Positions 20,684 through 34,199 of a stretch of DNA of 64,000 nucleotides are shown here, one piece after another. Location: contig OZ012688.1 in assembly GCA_963942565.1 (NCBI GenBank), forward strand, positions 19,014,059 to 19,078,058, written 5' to 3'. The stretch is from Maea johnstoni. Taxonomy: Eukaryota; Annelida; Polychaeta; Spionida; Magelonidae. Below the pieces are notes generated by a model, which made no database searches, was not told where the DNA came from, and saw only the letters and a program-made list of their open reading frames with translations. Made by a program: the position numbers and the translations under genes. Numbering within the stretch: the first letter of the stretch is position 1; each line of letters begins with the position of its first letter.

Positions 20684-21380
20684 GAGAGTTTTTTTTCTGA
20701 TCCTTTTCTTTGCTCACAGCTCTCAGGTGGTCAAAAAATATATGCAAAAAAAATAAAAGATGGCTTTTGAAAATTATTTGAAGGAAATGAGCTACAAATT
20801 TCTACAATTTTCCATTTTTCTATTTTATTATTTTTATACTATTTTTATTATCTTTACTATTTTTATTAATATTATTATTATGATTATTATTATTATGATT
20901 ATAATTATTATTATTATTATGTGTATTTTATTTTAAGCATTATTATTATTATTATTATTATTATTTATTTATTATATTTGCATTTGAAAACTATTTGCAG
21001 GAAAATTGCTCTTTTGTTTGAATTTCTTTAATTTTGCCCAAATCTTTTTATCAATTTCTAGGTATCATTTTTCTGTCATTCATGATTCATTTTATCTTTT
21101 TTCTATGTGCAATCTTATTTTACCTTCTGAACACTATGCACAGACCTGACTTAACCTGTTCACATATAGAGTGTACATCTGGGATGTATATACAAGAGAT
21201 TGGCAACTCTGCCATCTCTGATCACATTCTCATGCCCAGAGCTGCTATGAGGCATCATAATGAGCTGAAGTGTAGCTCCGCACCAACTGGTTGCGGTCGC
21301 AAGGATTGGCTATCGCCATGATAGGCTCCAAAAGTGATGATAAATCATTCTCTGAACTTTCAGAACACAAGATATTTTCT
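20684..21380 (+). terminator. 3'UTR region with a near polyadenylation signal
   Basis: AATAAA at 20752-20757, 69 bases after the stop, is a plausible but very close poly(A) signal. Further AATAAA motifs occur near 21650 and 21909, so the true 3' end is unresolved. An interrupted ATT tract lies at about 20826-20966. A 95-codon ORF at 21034 is not supported as coding. Confidence 0.4.
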
Positions 21381-21593
21381 TTACACTTCCAATGCTAAGG
21401 CTTGGTTCGTCCCAAGCACAAGTATGCAAAGATTTTTGAAAACCATCTCAACCCTGTCATGTTGGTATTCCTTGGATAGCTCTCGATGAGTATTCTCAGA
21501 TGAGTACCCACCTTGCAGGGTATCATTCATTTTTCTGGGATTTTTGCATCATTTCGTATTGACCAAATTAGCAACCAGCAGCATTAGGGTTAA
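21381..21593. mobile_element. TTAA MITE family A (copy 3, reverse)
   Basis: Reverse copy reading CCAATGCTAAGGCTTGG ... AGCATTAGGGTTAA. The right TTAA is intact; the left is decayed. Confidence 0.65.
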
Positions 21594-22212
21594 TACGGAT
21601 ATCCATAATTTCTACTTCGTAGGTTAAATATTGGTAATTTTGTTAGGAGAATAAAATGGAACATTATTGTTGGTCAAACATTCATGTTTTGCTACGGAAT
21701 TAGCTGCCCAGCTGGGTTTGAAGACCCCCTTCTAATATTTTACATGTACTTTATTTGATGAATTATGACCAATGATACCAGGCCTTGTGTGAGGCCTATT
21801 TGCAAATCGGTTCAATTTTTTTCAGATGCCCTGGTGGTTTCATGAAAGTTGATATCTTCCGAATAGGTTCTTTTTCATTTCCAGATGATGTGTTGCTATT
21901 AATTATGGAATAAATGTTCTTCATAACCTCTGAAAAATGTTTTTCCCTAATGTTTTTTTTTATTTTTTAACTTAAGAAAGCTATTAACATGAAGGGGATT
22001 ACGGTCACTAGGGAATGCATAATATGAATTGATGAAAATAATAATTCTGGTACAAATTGGGCATTAGACATGATTTAAAAACTAGATCTCTAAAATGGGC
22101 AAGCATATGAGTATTGGGTATCTTATTATTTAAGGCTCACCTGATTTTTTTCAGATAACTAGCATTATCATACCTTTATTCAGTTCAAAAAAATGCAAAG
22201 TATCTTAAGTTC

Positions 22213-22400
22213 TTAACTCATTAATGGTCCCAGTGGCCAAAAAGCTGTTGGAAAATGTTGGTGATTTTCAGGCAAAAGCAAAGAAGGGAAAACATTTGAT
22301 GGATAAATGTTTATCAGAACATAACCAACAACTCTCCTTCAAATATTTTCTTAAATAATTCTTTATTTCCAATTTATTGCCAAAAGAATAAGATTTTGTT
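22213..22400. mobile_element. TTAA MITE family B, partial
   Basis: Starts TTAACTCATTAATGGTCCC and has the family block CTCTCCTTCAAATATTTTC. No right terminus was found before the next element. Confidence 0.55.
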
Positions 22401-22495
22401 CCAATAATACTTACAATATTTCTTTGGTTATGTTTGATGATGTCAAAATGTATACGCAGCCAAGATGTTAGTTGGTCATTTTTTAAGATCATGCG

Positions 22496-22779
22496 CAGGG
22501 TCTTAGCCTGGACCCGTCCTGCCTGTCATTTGGTCAGGTAGTTTCCTGAAGAACTCCTTTTTGGACAGGCAAATATTTCTATAGAGAATTTTTAATTTAA
22601 CCTTGCTGGGGGTAATAACCAAATATTTTCCTGACATACCATCTTTTAGTACATAGCTGAAGTGTGAATTACCCTTTTTGACACAATAGGCTATTAAATA
22701 TAGTTGTTATAAGGATTTGAAGTAGATTAGTAGCTAAATTTGGATGGGCAGAAATTTGGGAATAGCTGTTAAGACCCTG
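22496..22779 (+). mobile_element. hAT-like MITE family D, reference copy
   Basis: Starts CAGGGTCTTAGCCTGGACCC and ends GCTGTTAAGACCCTG. It shares the CAGGGTCTTAGCC terminus with family C but has a different interior, so the two probably used the same transposase. No clear target duplication is seen. Confidence 0.65.
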
Positions 22780-22832
22780 AATTTTTCATGAGTATGTCTG
22801 GGAACAGTTTGAACCACCTATTTTTAATGGCA

Positions 22833-23054
22833 TTAACCCTTCCAATGCTGAAGCTACTCTCATCCAAAACACAACAAAGCAAAGATCTTTGAAAAACATG
22901 GAAACCCTGTCATGTTGGTATTCATTGGATAGCTCTCGTTGAGAACTCTTAGATGAGTACCTTATACCTATGTGCCAGGGTTTCAGTCATTTTTTATTGA
23001 TTTTTTGCAACATTTTGTGTTGGCCAAATTAGCCTTCTGCAGCATAAATTTTAA
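22833..23054. mobile_element. TTAA MITE family A (copy 4)
   Basis: Starts TTAACCCTTCCAATGCTGAA and ends AGCATAAATTTTAA. The interior matches copies 1 and 5. Confidence 0.6.
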
Positions 23055-23676
23055 TGAGTTCAATCATACATATTTCAAGTTACCTTTGAAATGGTTTTTA
23101 GATGTCACAATACTTTTGTAAATGGTTGATAGGGAATAATATAAATAACTCCCAAAACACTTTTCTTCAAATACATTTTAAGAGGCTATTGCTTACATTC
23201 TAGAATATTGAAAGCATTCCTTTACATGCAGTTCTAGCTTGCCTTAGAGGTTTCTTTATTTAGTGAATATTTGCAAAGCCTGTGCTCACTCGTCAAAAAG
23301 GGTGAAAAAAAAGATAAAAGCATGAAAAGGGTAAGAGAAAAGAGAAACTAGAAAAAATATCAGTATTTGAGGTAAATATATCAATTTTGAAGAAATACTT
23401 CAAATATATTTTGTTGCTGCCCATCAGAATTACAGTAGGTCAAAGAATGTGATTAGCTCAAAAATGGAGATATTCACCCAATCCTGTAGGATGAAAGAAA
23501 AATATTGTTTTATATCATTGGTTAAAAATAATGATTAAAATTCTCAAGATTGCTTAGGCTGGAAATGTTAGAAATTATATCAGGTTCTACCTCAAGCTTA
23601 AGCAGTACCCAATGGAGATTCAGTTCTGCCATTTCCCCTGGACCTCTGTTAAAATTGATTATGGTTTCAGTTTAAC
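23055..23676. other. Intergenic DNA without recognisable features
   Basis: AT-rich sequence with no ORF, RNA gene or repeat that I can assign. Confidence 0.5.
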
Positions 23677-23955
23677 CTTAGATGTAGAAAAGAATGGATA
23701 TGTAGTGAGAGACCAATTACTATATGCGCTATAGTGAAGGCCTGGATACGACAGGGGTTTTCTGATCTGGCATCAGGGTGAGGTCACGAGGGAACAAGGA
23801 CCAATCACGGCTTTTGTACCATTTACATTACAGAGAAACCTGTGCACCAGCCTCATCTGAGCATGCACAGAGCACAACATTTTGGCTATTGTTTGAGGCT
23901 ACCCTGTACAGGTTGACCGGCTGGTTTCATATCCACTTGTTTTTATCTATCTAAG
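23677..23955. mobile_element. MITE family F with 7-bp target duplication (copy 1)
   Basis: The ends CTTAGATGTAGAAAAGAATG and (reversed) CTTAGATAGATAAAAACAAG are inverted repeats. It is flanked by GTTTAAC on both sides (23670-23676, 23956-23962). Related copies at 38129 and 59342 show partly matching 7-bp flanks. Superfamily not assigned. Confidence 0.7.
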
Positions 23956-24769
23956 GTTTAACTGTATTGCCAGGTTGTATACAGTGTCTTATCTGTGTCC
24001 TGTTTCGCCTTTACTGAGAAAATACTTGAGCAAAAAGTACTTAAGATATTACGGTGGACGGGGTTTCCCTGAATATTTCTACACAGTTTAAGTTTTAATG
24101 AAATGTACTTTAATAAATAAAAAAACACATAAGGAATGCAGAAAAAATAGTTGTAACTCTTTGGCTATTGTGTGTAGCTAGCTTATGATTTTTGATAAGT
24201 GAATTTCTGTTTTGTATGAATTGAATGTTATGCAATATGTATAGCTATATTCTAGATAGTAGAATATATATGTTATTCAGTAGCCTGTTGCTACTGAATT
24301 AAACTGGCCTTCCCCTTGGAATGCAATGAAACTATGTAAATTCCTTGTAGTATCATGCAGAAACCATGAAACAAGCAAAAATAAAATGAACTAGATGACT
24401 CCAAACAAATTGTATATTTGTTTTGTTTTTGCGTTATAATTTGGGTAAGTTGGGAGAAGTCCTTGTGTCCTAACTTAGTGTCATCATTTCTTGGCACTAC
24501 TATTTATCATGCCTCCATATCAATGCAAAGGCAGCATTGTCCAAATATTGAATACCTGGAGCACAGACTTTTGCTCCAGAAGACCAGCAAGATTTTGGTG
24601 AGCACTGTGCGATGATCAGTTTAAATAGTCATCGGGTGACACCGCCGCTGACTACAATATATAGAGTTTATACGTTTTCTAAACATAGATTCCATTCAAA
24701 AATGTAATCTAATAACCTAATTGGCCATTCTTCCCCAAAATTTCCACAGTTAGACAGTGATAAAACCCA

Positions 24770-25030
24770 GTGGGCACAAATAGTATCTCAATGTTATATG
24801 AATGTTCAATTTTGGTCGGAATATTTTGGACCAATTATGAACATTTCTGCAATGTTTAGGTCCTAAAATTCCTGGAATATTCTTTTTTGATATCATATGA
24901 ATGTTCTATTTTGATCTGAATGTCATGCACCAATAATGAACATTCCTGCAACCTTCAGGTCTGAACATTCCTGCAATGTTCAGATTTGACATTATATTAA
25001 CAGTAAATTGAGATGTTCATATATCATAAA
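24770..25030. repeat. Short irregular repeats of a GAACATT motif
   Basis: TGAACATTCCTGCAATGTT-type motifs recur five or more times on both strands (about 24790-25015), giving a mildly palindromic minisatellite-like patch. It may be the interior of an old transposon. Confidence 0.45.
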
Positions 25031-25449
25031 AACTGAACTGTCACCAAGTGCTTCCACTGGACAGACAACTTCCAATGTCCAGACAACACTCCGAATCAAA
25101 ATGAAATTCTTTGCGTGGTTTTAAAATTGCTTGAAATGAATTCAGTCTGTCGCACAGTTAGAACCATTTGCTACATCCTGATGCGAAAACGCCTGTTTCA
25201 GTGACGCAAATGTTAGTTTCTCCTCTCTGCCAAAAGAGGACGCCACTACTATATCGTTGGCATGCTTCTCCAAAGGAATTTGGATTTTTTCGTATATATA
25301 TATATAGAGAGAGAGAGAGAGATAGATAGATATACGATAACATCTCTTTACAGGTTATCCGCACATAGTACAGGCCTGAGTGGGAGGAAAACTATTTTTT
25401 ATCAGACCCTATATCATATGACACAAGCTTGTTGCAAACTTTCTTGGCA

Positions 25450-25612
25450 TGCCAGTTACATTCATGTAACCACTGCTTAACCCCAAGTCGCTGGCAAACT
25501 TTCTCACATGGCCCTGCTGAGATTGGAATCCAGGATGTAGTTAAAGACAGTGGTGAGAGACAGCTAGCAGTCAGTGGCAATGCGTTAGACCGCTCGGCCA
25601 TCAAGGCAGGTC
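25450..25612 (-). mobile_element. tRNA-derived SINE-like repeat, reverse copy
   Basis: Reverse complement of the unit at 25674. It contains the same CAGCTAGCAGTCAGTGGCAA block, followed by GCGTTAGACCGCTCGGCCAT, which on the minus strand gives an A-box-like TGGCCGAGCGG. The two units form a local inverted pair. Confidence 0.55.
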
Positions 25613-25673
25613 TCTTCGAAATTTTACATAACGGAGGCGCTGTATAGGGTGAGACCCAACGTATATGACCTTT

Positions 25674-26110
25674 CTGCCCTGATGGCCATGTGGTCTAAGC
25701 CATTGCCACTGACTGCTAGCTGTCTCTTGCCACTGCCCCAGTTCGAATCCCACCCAGGGCATGTGAGAAAGTTGCCAGTGACTTGGGGCTAGGCTGTGGC
25801 TTTCGTTGGCTACCCCGATTTCCTCCGCCAGTTACAACTGTCTAGTCACGACTAATTCGTAATATGGCAGAAAAAGTGACGAAAAACGAAAAGTCCTCTT
25901 CAGTGGACCTGTCCATCCACTGCTCGCTGTCTTTAAAGACGTTAGCCACTACAATGGCCCAAATCCCAGCTGGTTCATGTGAGAAAGTTTACAGTATCAT
26001 CTTTTCCAATTAATTGGTGTTAGGGGGTGGTTTTCATTTGGTACACCGGTTTCCTCCGCCACTTACAACTGGCTGGTTACGATTTAGCGTTTATTTGGCA
26101 GAAAAAAAGT
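25674..26110 (+). mobile_element. tRNA-derived SINE-like repeat, tandem units
   Basis: TGATGGCCATGTGGTCTAAG (A-box-like) is followed by GTTCGAATCCC (a good B box) at about 25740. The body reads GGCATGTGAGAAAGTTGCCA ... TTTCCTCCGCCAGTTACAAC. A second diverged unit with the same body (GTTCATGTGAGAAAGTTTAC ... TTTCCTCCGCCACTTACAAC) follows at about 25960-26100. Confidence 0.6.
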
Positions 26111-26249
26111 TTTCATAGTTGATATTCAAAAAAAAACTTACATACTACATGTATATACTGACTAGCAGTAATCTTTAGATCGTCTCCATTGATACTGACA
26201 TGAATAAATACAAGTAGTAAGTTTTCTGATTTGCCATTTGCATTATCAT

Positions 26250-26370
26250 AGATCGATACCTCATTCGAGTAGTCTCAGTCCCGCTCTAGGCATGTGAGCG
26301 AGCTATCAGTGACAAGGTATAAGGCAATGGTTTTTTCTCCGGTTTCTCTCATCGACAACAGCTTGGTTGT
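26250..26370 (+). mobile_element. SINE-like repeat body, third diverged unit
   Basis: CATTCGAGTAGTCTCAGTCC, then GGCATGTGAGCGAGCTATCA and TCTCCGGTTTCTCTCATCG, repeats the order of the units at 25674. It abuts the foldback element. Confidence 0.45.
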
Positions 26371-26375
26371 TGTGC

Positions 26376-27394
26376 TTAAAGGGCAAATGCACCATCAGAA
26401 AGATTTAGGTTCAAAATGATCCTATACATGTCACCTTTCAAATAATACCTCCCCTAAACCTGTCCTCTTCAGCACTACTCAGTTGTAGCTTACAGAAGTT
26501 CAGCAATTACAGTCCTGAGGCAGCTATAGAGGGCCTCCATGCATCCCAAGATGCACTCTGTTTTTGACCTCTTCTAAGCACCAGCCTGTGTCACCAGTGC
26601 TTAAGAGATAGCAGTAGCAGGGAAGCCTGGCTTTCCCTTTCTTGCTAATTTTTATTCCTGGCTCATCCCTAATCACAATTTTTGGAAGCAAATAAAACTT
26701 CAAGAAGAAAAACTTACATAGTATGGCAGAATTGAGCGATTCAGGAAATTGGAGGAATGGAAATATCTGACTCACCTAGGGAACTTCTCCCTTAGACCCA
26801 CATGATCCTTTACTCAATGGTGCCAGGTTCTTTACTCAAAGATAGCATCTTGATAACAGGAAGTGAAGGAATACACATACTTATAAGTCCTACACTATTC
26901 CCCTGAGTAACTGCTATAAACTGACACAAGTGTTGCAATTTCCTGTAAGTGATTAGCACTAACTCATTTCATAGCAATTAGGAAGTAATGGTTTCTACCC
27001 AACAATAAGCTACAAATCAAAGACAAGCCACATAGTATAACTTCCAAGGTTTGTTGGAATATACAATAGAAAATTGAAGAAGTTCAATCTTTTGGAATTG
27101 TGACAACTTATTAAAAGCCAGGAATGAAAATCTAAGCAGGAAAGGGGAGCCCAGCCCCCTATTACTGCTATCTCTTAAGCACTGGTGACACAGGCTGGTG
27201 CTTAGAGGAGGTCAAAAACAGAGTGCATCTTGGGATGCATAGAGGCCCTCTATAGCTGCCTTAAGACTGTTACTTGCTGAACTTCTGTAAGCTATAACTG
27301 AGTAGTGCTGAAGACATGTTCGGGGGAGGTCTTATTTGAAAGGTGACACGTATAAGCTCATTTTGAACCTAAATCATTCGGAAGGTGCATTTTT
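26376..27394. mobile_element. 1-kb foldback element (family E, copy 1)
   Basis: Long inverted arms of about 270 bp: the left starts TTAAAGGGCAAATGCACCAT and the right ends GGTGCATTTTTCC. The arms share GTCACCTTTCAAATAA, GATGCACTCTGTTTTTGACC and CACCAGTGCTTAAGAGATAG. The unique middle is about 450 bp with no transposase. Termini at TTAA suggest a TTAA- or TA-targeting transposon. Confidence 0.75.
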
Positions 27395-27422
27395 CCTGGG
27401 GCTGTGGAAAAGGTTCTAGGAC

Positions 27423-27545
27423 AATATCCCCCCGGACAAAATCCCCCCGTTAAAATATCCCCCCGGACAATATCCCCCCGGATGGTATCTCTAGTAAAAA
27501 CTGTTAGTATTTTTTTTTTAATTCCAGTGTTTTAAATTATACGAG
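27423..27545. repeat. GGACAATATCCCCCC repeat element (half copy)
   Basis: Three to four tandem units of GGACAATATCCCCCC, followed by TCTCTAGTAAAA ... CCAGTGTTTTAAATTA. This is the reverse complement of one side of the element at 61657-61872. Confidence 0.65.
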
Positions 27546-27882
27546 GCCATCCCAATATATCTAAATTAGTTAGGATATATGCTAACAGACCCTCTAAAAG
27601 CAATTATGATATATCAAAATAACTTAAAAAGTCTTGCAGGATTAACTATTATGCACTCATGCCTACTTTCCTACTATATCACTAACTGAGCAAAACCTCT
27701 CTTCTTTACATAGGCTCAGAGAACATTCTAGATTTGTCTCTGATATTCACTTGTTCACATGAATCATGTAGATCTTTACGAAAGCTTCCCAAATTATCTA
27801 ATTTTTACAGACACTGCGCTGGAAAATCTAGTAATCGTTACAGCTCTCTCACTGTACAACATTCTAGAAGGTAATTCCCATG

Positions 27883-27886
<4 letters not shown>

Positions 27887-27960
<74 letters not shown>
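27887..27960. repeat. (AT)n microsatellite
   Basis: Pure AT dinucleotides, about 37 units. Confidence 0.95.
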
Positions 27961-27964
<4 letters not shown>

Positions 27965-29230
27965 CATGGGGTAATAAGTAATAGGTAACAGAAAAGTAAT
28001 AGGTAATAGACCGATTTTCAAAGTAATAGCCTGTAATAAGTAATAGATAGTAACAAGTAATTGTAATAAACTGGCCCCAATAGTAATAAATAATTTTCTG
28101 ATATTTTTCTATTACTCTCCCATTTATGACCAAAAAATCAACTGTACAGTAAACAAGTCACTTTTCGATAGTCATGACTCCTTCATGTCACTCCTTGTCT
28201 CAAATACCTTGAATTTGAAGGATTAATTTCAGTGATAAGTCTGGGAAAAGGTTTTGTGAATCATCTGAACGGCAGTAGAATGCATTCACTGTGTCTCCTT
28301 TACAGTAATTTTGTCTTACTACCAAGGTCTAGGTACATCAATCTAGGTCAGAGGTCAAGGGAAGTTGATTTAATTGCAATTTGATGAAGATGACAAAGCT
28401 GCCATTAGGTGTACACTGTAACTGAGTGCACAGTATTGTAGAATCCCACATGAGAACAAGATGGCTCTGAGATATTAGTTTCCCATCCTTATTCTCAATT
28501 CCTCTCAAAATTAGGATAAGTATAGATGCTAGTTGTCTATAGGGTTTAAGACAGCATGGTGTCTGGGAGTCATTCGGACACCATAACCCTCAAAAATCAC
28601 CCCTCAGGACATCCCAAAAATGTTTGAGTTATTTCTCAGAATGGTTCTATTTGAAACTTTAAAGGCTACCTGGAAGCTCTGTTTAATAGCCTTCATATTA
28701 ATCTTTTAAAGAATATTATTTAAACTTCATTAGGAACATTTCAGCAGTTATACTCTAATCATGGTGTCTTTGTAATGATCCCTCTGTAATATTGTGTTAT
28801 TTAATACTAGATTGACTAGATGGTCTCTTACAAGCAATGTTTTCCCAATGGAACTTTCTCAACATACATTCCAGCTTATTTCGTGGTTGAGTTCAAGACT
28901 CAGGGGTATCATCATTTCCATGATTATGATCTAGGTCAATGAAACCCCAGGTGATTCAAATTGCAATTGTAACTTCCTGTAGCTACATTAACACTGTCAA
29001 TCCTCACCTGCACATACATGTACATGAGGATTTTGGAGCATACTCTGAACTCAAGGAGACCAAATTTTATGCTCATATGAAAGGCTTTTGGGGTCGGTGA
29101 GCGAGTTGTTTATCAAATTATACTGTATTAAGTATTGTGGGTTTGGTATTTTTCAATATCTCTTTAAAAACACCTCTGTAGGCTTTAAGTTTTCAAGAAG
29201 CCTGCCTTAAGCTACGTGTACTCTCTTAAT

Positions 29231-29357
29231 GTGGTACGATGGTACAGGTGTGAACGGCAGAAATTCTTGTTTCTGTTTTTGTAAAACGGTGAGGCAAAAA
29301 AAATTTTTTTTTTCTTTTTTTTTCTTCATCTGCGGTTCACACCTGCACCATCATAAT
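29231..29357. repeat. Imperfect hairpin, copy 1
   Basis: GATGGTACAGGTGTGAACGG is mirrored 80 bases later by GCGGTTCACACCTGCACCAT. The same hairpin recurs at about 34403-34555 in the duplicated unit. Confidence 0.65.
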
Positions 29358-29878
29358 TTGGAATCCAGTTTATCGTGGAAATTTTCTACCATTATTGAAG
29401 CTCATCGTGACTAGCTATTTGCTGTAAATGGTGAAGAAACTGGAGTACCCGGGGGACACCACAGACTAACTGCAAGTCACTGGCACCGGATCCCCCATAA
29501 TATGAGTACATTCAAGGCAAGTAGAAATACATAACGAAATAGAAATCTAAAGTTCTTACTGGCCCTTTGTTTTTTGTGCAATCTTGAGACAAATACCCCA
29601 CTAGAGTATCTAAGTCAATTCTTTCTTTTTGTTGTAGTTACTGATATGCGTAATAAAAAAGACTGATAGGGATTCAATTCCTTGGGGATCTCTTGGAGGA
29701 GGATAGAGATAGGCAGTCATGGTCAATTATTGGGCGGAAAAGACAAACGTGGAGCGTGGACTGCAGTTCCTACCAGCATAATCCTGGTAGAAACTGCATA
29801 TATATATAAATTGATTGAATACACGTTTAAAGGCACATCGACACACAAAGGTCATTTAGTGCCATAAAATATCAGCAA

Positions 29879-29881
<3 letters not shown>

Positions 29882-29964
<83 letters not shown>
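29882..29964. repeat. (AT)n microsatellite
   Basis: Pure AT tract between blocks B and C of duplication unit 1. Confidence 0.95.
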
Positions 29965-29967
<3 letters not shown>

Positions 29968-30436
29968 TTAAGAATGGAATAAGGCACTATCCTAACAGAT
30001 TTCTCTTAATCAGAAAACCACTTTGTTAGAAATGTTCATTTGATAATAACCAATAAATACTTTATATGTAATCCCACATGGGAATATCGACATAGCAAAC
30101 ATCATTCTTTTCCGGAATCAACGATTTACCTTGAGTCAGAACCGTTCCTTTTGTTTTAGTTTGGTTCAAATATTGAACGCTTTCACTTTATATCATAATA
30201 CAATTGCGTTGGTTTTAAAACATCTGTACAGGGATTGTAACAATTTCATAAGTATTTAATAAATAGGAGCACATGCAAAACAAACCAATCGACTGTGGTT
30301 AGCTTTTATCAATAGTGGCGTCTTTCACTGTGATTTCTTTGCCTGTTTTATCGTCACTTCCTTTCCCAATTGAAATCATTAGTCATAAATAGTATCTAAG
30401 GTGGCTAATGGGATTGATTAGTGAAAAGTACACACA

Positions 30437-30455
30437 CATATATATATATATACTA

Positions 30456-30544
<89 letters not shown>
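30437..30544. repeat. (AT)n microsatellite
   Basis: AT tract with a single ACTAGT interruption near 30452. Confidence 0.95.
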
Positions 30545-30548
<4 letters not shown>

Positions 30549-30859
30549 TATAAACATCTACACATGGAAAGGTATCCTATTTTTCAAATCTAACTCAGTT
30601 CAATCTTTTTGAATATTTCTTCCTTTTTTCTTGAAAATCAGAAAAAAGTGAATTTTCAAAATTACAAAAGCATACTTTTACATAAATTGGTAACAATTGA
30701 ACAGAAAATATGAACCGTAATAAGATAGTAATTGATTGATAGACAAAATACTGTGTGGCGTATTATACTAGGAACTATAATATGCCTAAGGTTGAACTAT
30801 CACAAAATAGACCACTTAGATATCACAAAATGGTAAATATGTACACGCAAGAAAAAAAC

Positions 30860-32735
30860 ATAATACTAACTTGTATGCAAAGGCATACTTAGGGGACTCA
30901 CAACTCTATCTAGGATTGAGATCACATCTGTTACCAGCGTCCGAAGAGTAATAAGCATATTTACGCGGATTATTAGGATTATTAAAAATGAAAGAGACAC
31001 AATGACATAATCATATTTAACAAAGAGCTCAAACTCTGCTGGCCCAGCATTCTGAAGACACGTCAATAGTTATGCGGGCACATGAAAAGAATTTGGAAAT
31101 TTGCTTAAAAACATTACATTGATTTTACATACAAACTGGCCTAAAAATAAATATAGGAAAACCTAAAGTCATCCGAATTGCCACTATCAGGGAATCAGAT
31201 CACAGATACTGCAAAGAGAACAACTTAAACTGGCCCACAAAGTTTGTATGCTTGGGAATTATATATAATGTGCTTGCAATAAAAAACATTACCAAGGTAA
31301 ATATCCAAGAAAAATACCTTAAATAGACAATCTAATCCAAATTCAGAGTAGAAGAAGTATCGGTCCATTAGGGAGGGTAATAGTATGGAACAGCTTAATA
31401 TTATCAAAGTGTACACATATTCTAATGTCCTTGCCATCATGAGAACCAGTATGACTTAGATAGAATCCATGTACATCGTCTTGCATGAGATAAAGAAAGC
31501 ACTATTATATACTTAAGAACAAGAAGGTGGTTTTAATCTGATTAACATTCAGGAATTTGACCATACACTAAGAATTACATGGATAGGGCGTTTGGTGAGT
31601 AGAAAGTCAGATTGGAAAGAAATAGCTGTACATTATAAAATAGACAGACTATATCAAACTGATAGTATATGCCATGAAAACTTGTGTAATAGACTAGTAA
31701 ACTTCTGTAAAAGTGTAACTGTATCCTATTAGTCATGGTTGTAAAGCCCTCAAATGTGCACTGAACATCAATACAAGTATTGAAAATAACCATATTTGGG
31801 GGAACCCTGAGCTCAATTTGAAATTTAGTCCTATTCTTTACAGAAATAGTAAATATATATATTACGGACCTCTATCAAATGTAAACGTTAAGATTGAGAA
31901 AAATGTCTAGAGTGTAAAATAGAATGTTCCTTGATGTTTGCTGAATATTTTTTCTGGCAAGATGCTATACAAAAGGTGTTTTATGAAAAATTATGCAAGA
32001 ATAGCAACTTCATGAGACCCCTAACTTTAGAATGGATCTTGAAAGAAAATAAAAGTACAAAAGATATAAGTATGATATTTAACATAGCTTCACAGATACT
32101 AGAGAACATTCATCAAACAAAATTGAACCAATACTTTAACTTACAGGCAATTCCAGAATGGCAAAAACTTTATCCCCTAGCAACAAAATGTGGCCTAAAT
32201 GCGAAACTAATATACCTTCTCTTACAAATATTATACGGATTGTTAATTACCAAGAGAAAACTGAAAATATTTGACATTACTGATTACGATTATTGTAATG
32301 AATGTGGACCATGCGAAACAATATCTCATATGCTGTATGACTGCAATGAGGTACAACACCTTTTGAGTAATGTTACCGTTTGGATTAAGAAACATATCAG
32401 AGACAGAGTTTTCCTTGAAAGATTTATATTCTATTGGGGGATTATAGAAACCCAATAATTGTCAATTGATTAATCATTATCGGCAAGTATGAAATATATA
32501 AGAGCAAAAAGGATAAAGAAATGGCAACTCTTCCACAAATAATAGCACAAATGAAAAGACAACTAAATCTGGAAGAATATCTTGCTCTTATAAAAAATAA
32601 GGATAGCGTTTTCCTGTACATCATGTATTGAAAGGGTGACTATATCTGTATATAAACAAGCTAAAAGACCATACACAATTAATTTGTAATCTGTGGTTGA
32701 CATGTTTTTGGTACAATAAAGATATTAAAAAAGTT
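30860..32735 (+). mobile_element. 5'-truncated LINE fragment, L1/Tx1-like, interrupted frame
   Basis: Several frames read as successive parts of a LINE ORF2: GLKINIGKPKVIRIA and LNWPTKFVCLGIIYNV (the end of the RT domain), GGFNLINIQEFDHTLRITWI (thumb region), then an open 175-codon stretch at 31931-32458. That stretch includes LITKRKLKIFDITDYDYCNE and a C-x2-C-x6-H-x4-C motif ending SHMLYDC. The 3'UTR ends in AATAAAGATATTAAAAAAG at about 32735. The ORF is broken by several stops and shifts, so the copy is dead. The clade call rests on the order of these motifs; the 5' boundary is uncertain. Confidence 0.65.
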
Positions 32736-33034
32736 ATAGTGTCAAAACTTTAAGTTAGTCCCGAGCCAAGCAACTAGTATGCACTCATGTCACTTTCATA
32801 TTCTCTCACCAACTGAGCAAAACCTCTCCTTTATATAGGGTAACAGAACATTCTGCACCTGTCTCAGACATTCCCTTATTTACATGACTCATATAGATCA
32901 CAACGGATTGTTCTCAAATTTTAAGATTAGTATATTAGTAGATTCGTTACATAACACCACCTGAACATTCAAGAAATAAATACCCATCTTAAATACCCCG
33001 GTAGTCAATTTACAACAAATCACCTAATATGCAA

Positions 33035-33456
<422 letters not shown>

Positions 33457-33860
33457 TCCATCGATTCAATTCACACCCATAGAAAGGATTGGTCAAAGGT
33501 TAACTGCAAAAGTTTCACGGTCGAGCAGAATTGAATAGAACTGTTCACACTACACTTAAGCACTGACGTCAATTGAAATTTATGGAAACACACTGAAAGG
33601 GCCAACTGCATATTATAATACATTTGATAGTCAAAAAAGGCAAGACACAACGTCAAATCAAGAGGGAAGGAAAGCAGGAATTGATTTTAAGCCACTTTCA
33701 ACAGCTTAATTCATATCACGACGAGACGGAATCTCGGAGACTGTCTGAAGAAATTCCCTTCTCTTAACCAACAGTTCCAAGGAGACTTTTACATCACATC
33801 AACACATACTGCTCCAGGTACTTGTATTATCAAAATACTTATAGCATTCGTAATGATAAA

Positions 33861-33929
33861 AATTATTGTAATGATAATAATAATAATGATGATGATGATG
33901 ATGATGATAATTATGTTAATAATAATAGT

Positions 33930-33984
<55 letters not shown>

Positions 33985-34085
33985 TTGATAACGATAATAA
34001 CAATAACAGTAATACTACTAATAAAAAAAAATAATAATGGTAACAATTATGATAATAATAATGTTAATAATAATAATAATTATTA
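33861..34085. repeat. (ATA)n / (ATG)n trinucleotide tract
   Basis: Interrupted AAT/ATG repeats ending about 115 bp before the candidate signal-peptide exon. Confidence 0.9.
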
Positions 34086-34199
34086 TGATAGTAATGATAA
34101 ATGATAATAGTTATTATAATTCAATATGTACCCTAAAGAACTTTCCTAAACAAACAAAATACAGCATTATTTGGCATTGACTCCTTTCAATTCTTGTAG

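Larger units (their letters stand above)
27645..30400 (+). repeat. Direct duplication, unit 1
   Basis: Three blocks are shared in order with 32765-35760: block A (27645-27790, CTGAGCAAAACCTCTC), block B (29228-29880, ACTGCAAGTCACTGGCA and following) and block C (29990-30400, TCAGAACCGTTCCTTTT onward). AT tracts lie between A and B and between B and C in both units. The A-to-B gap has similar length (about 1.43 and 1.48 kb) but no obvious homology, so this may be a decayed tandem duplication or two linked repeats. Confidence 0.6.

Noticed and set aside
24291-24615. Overlapping ORFs of 65-68 codons on both strands
   Set aside because: No domain, no splice context, typical chance length.
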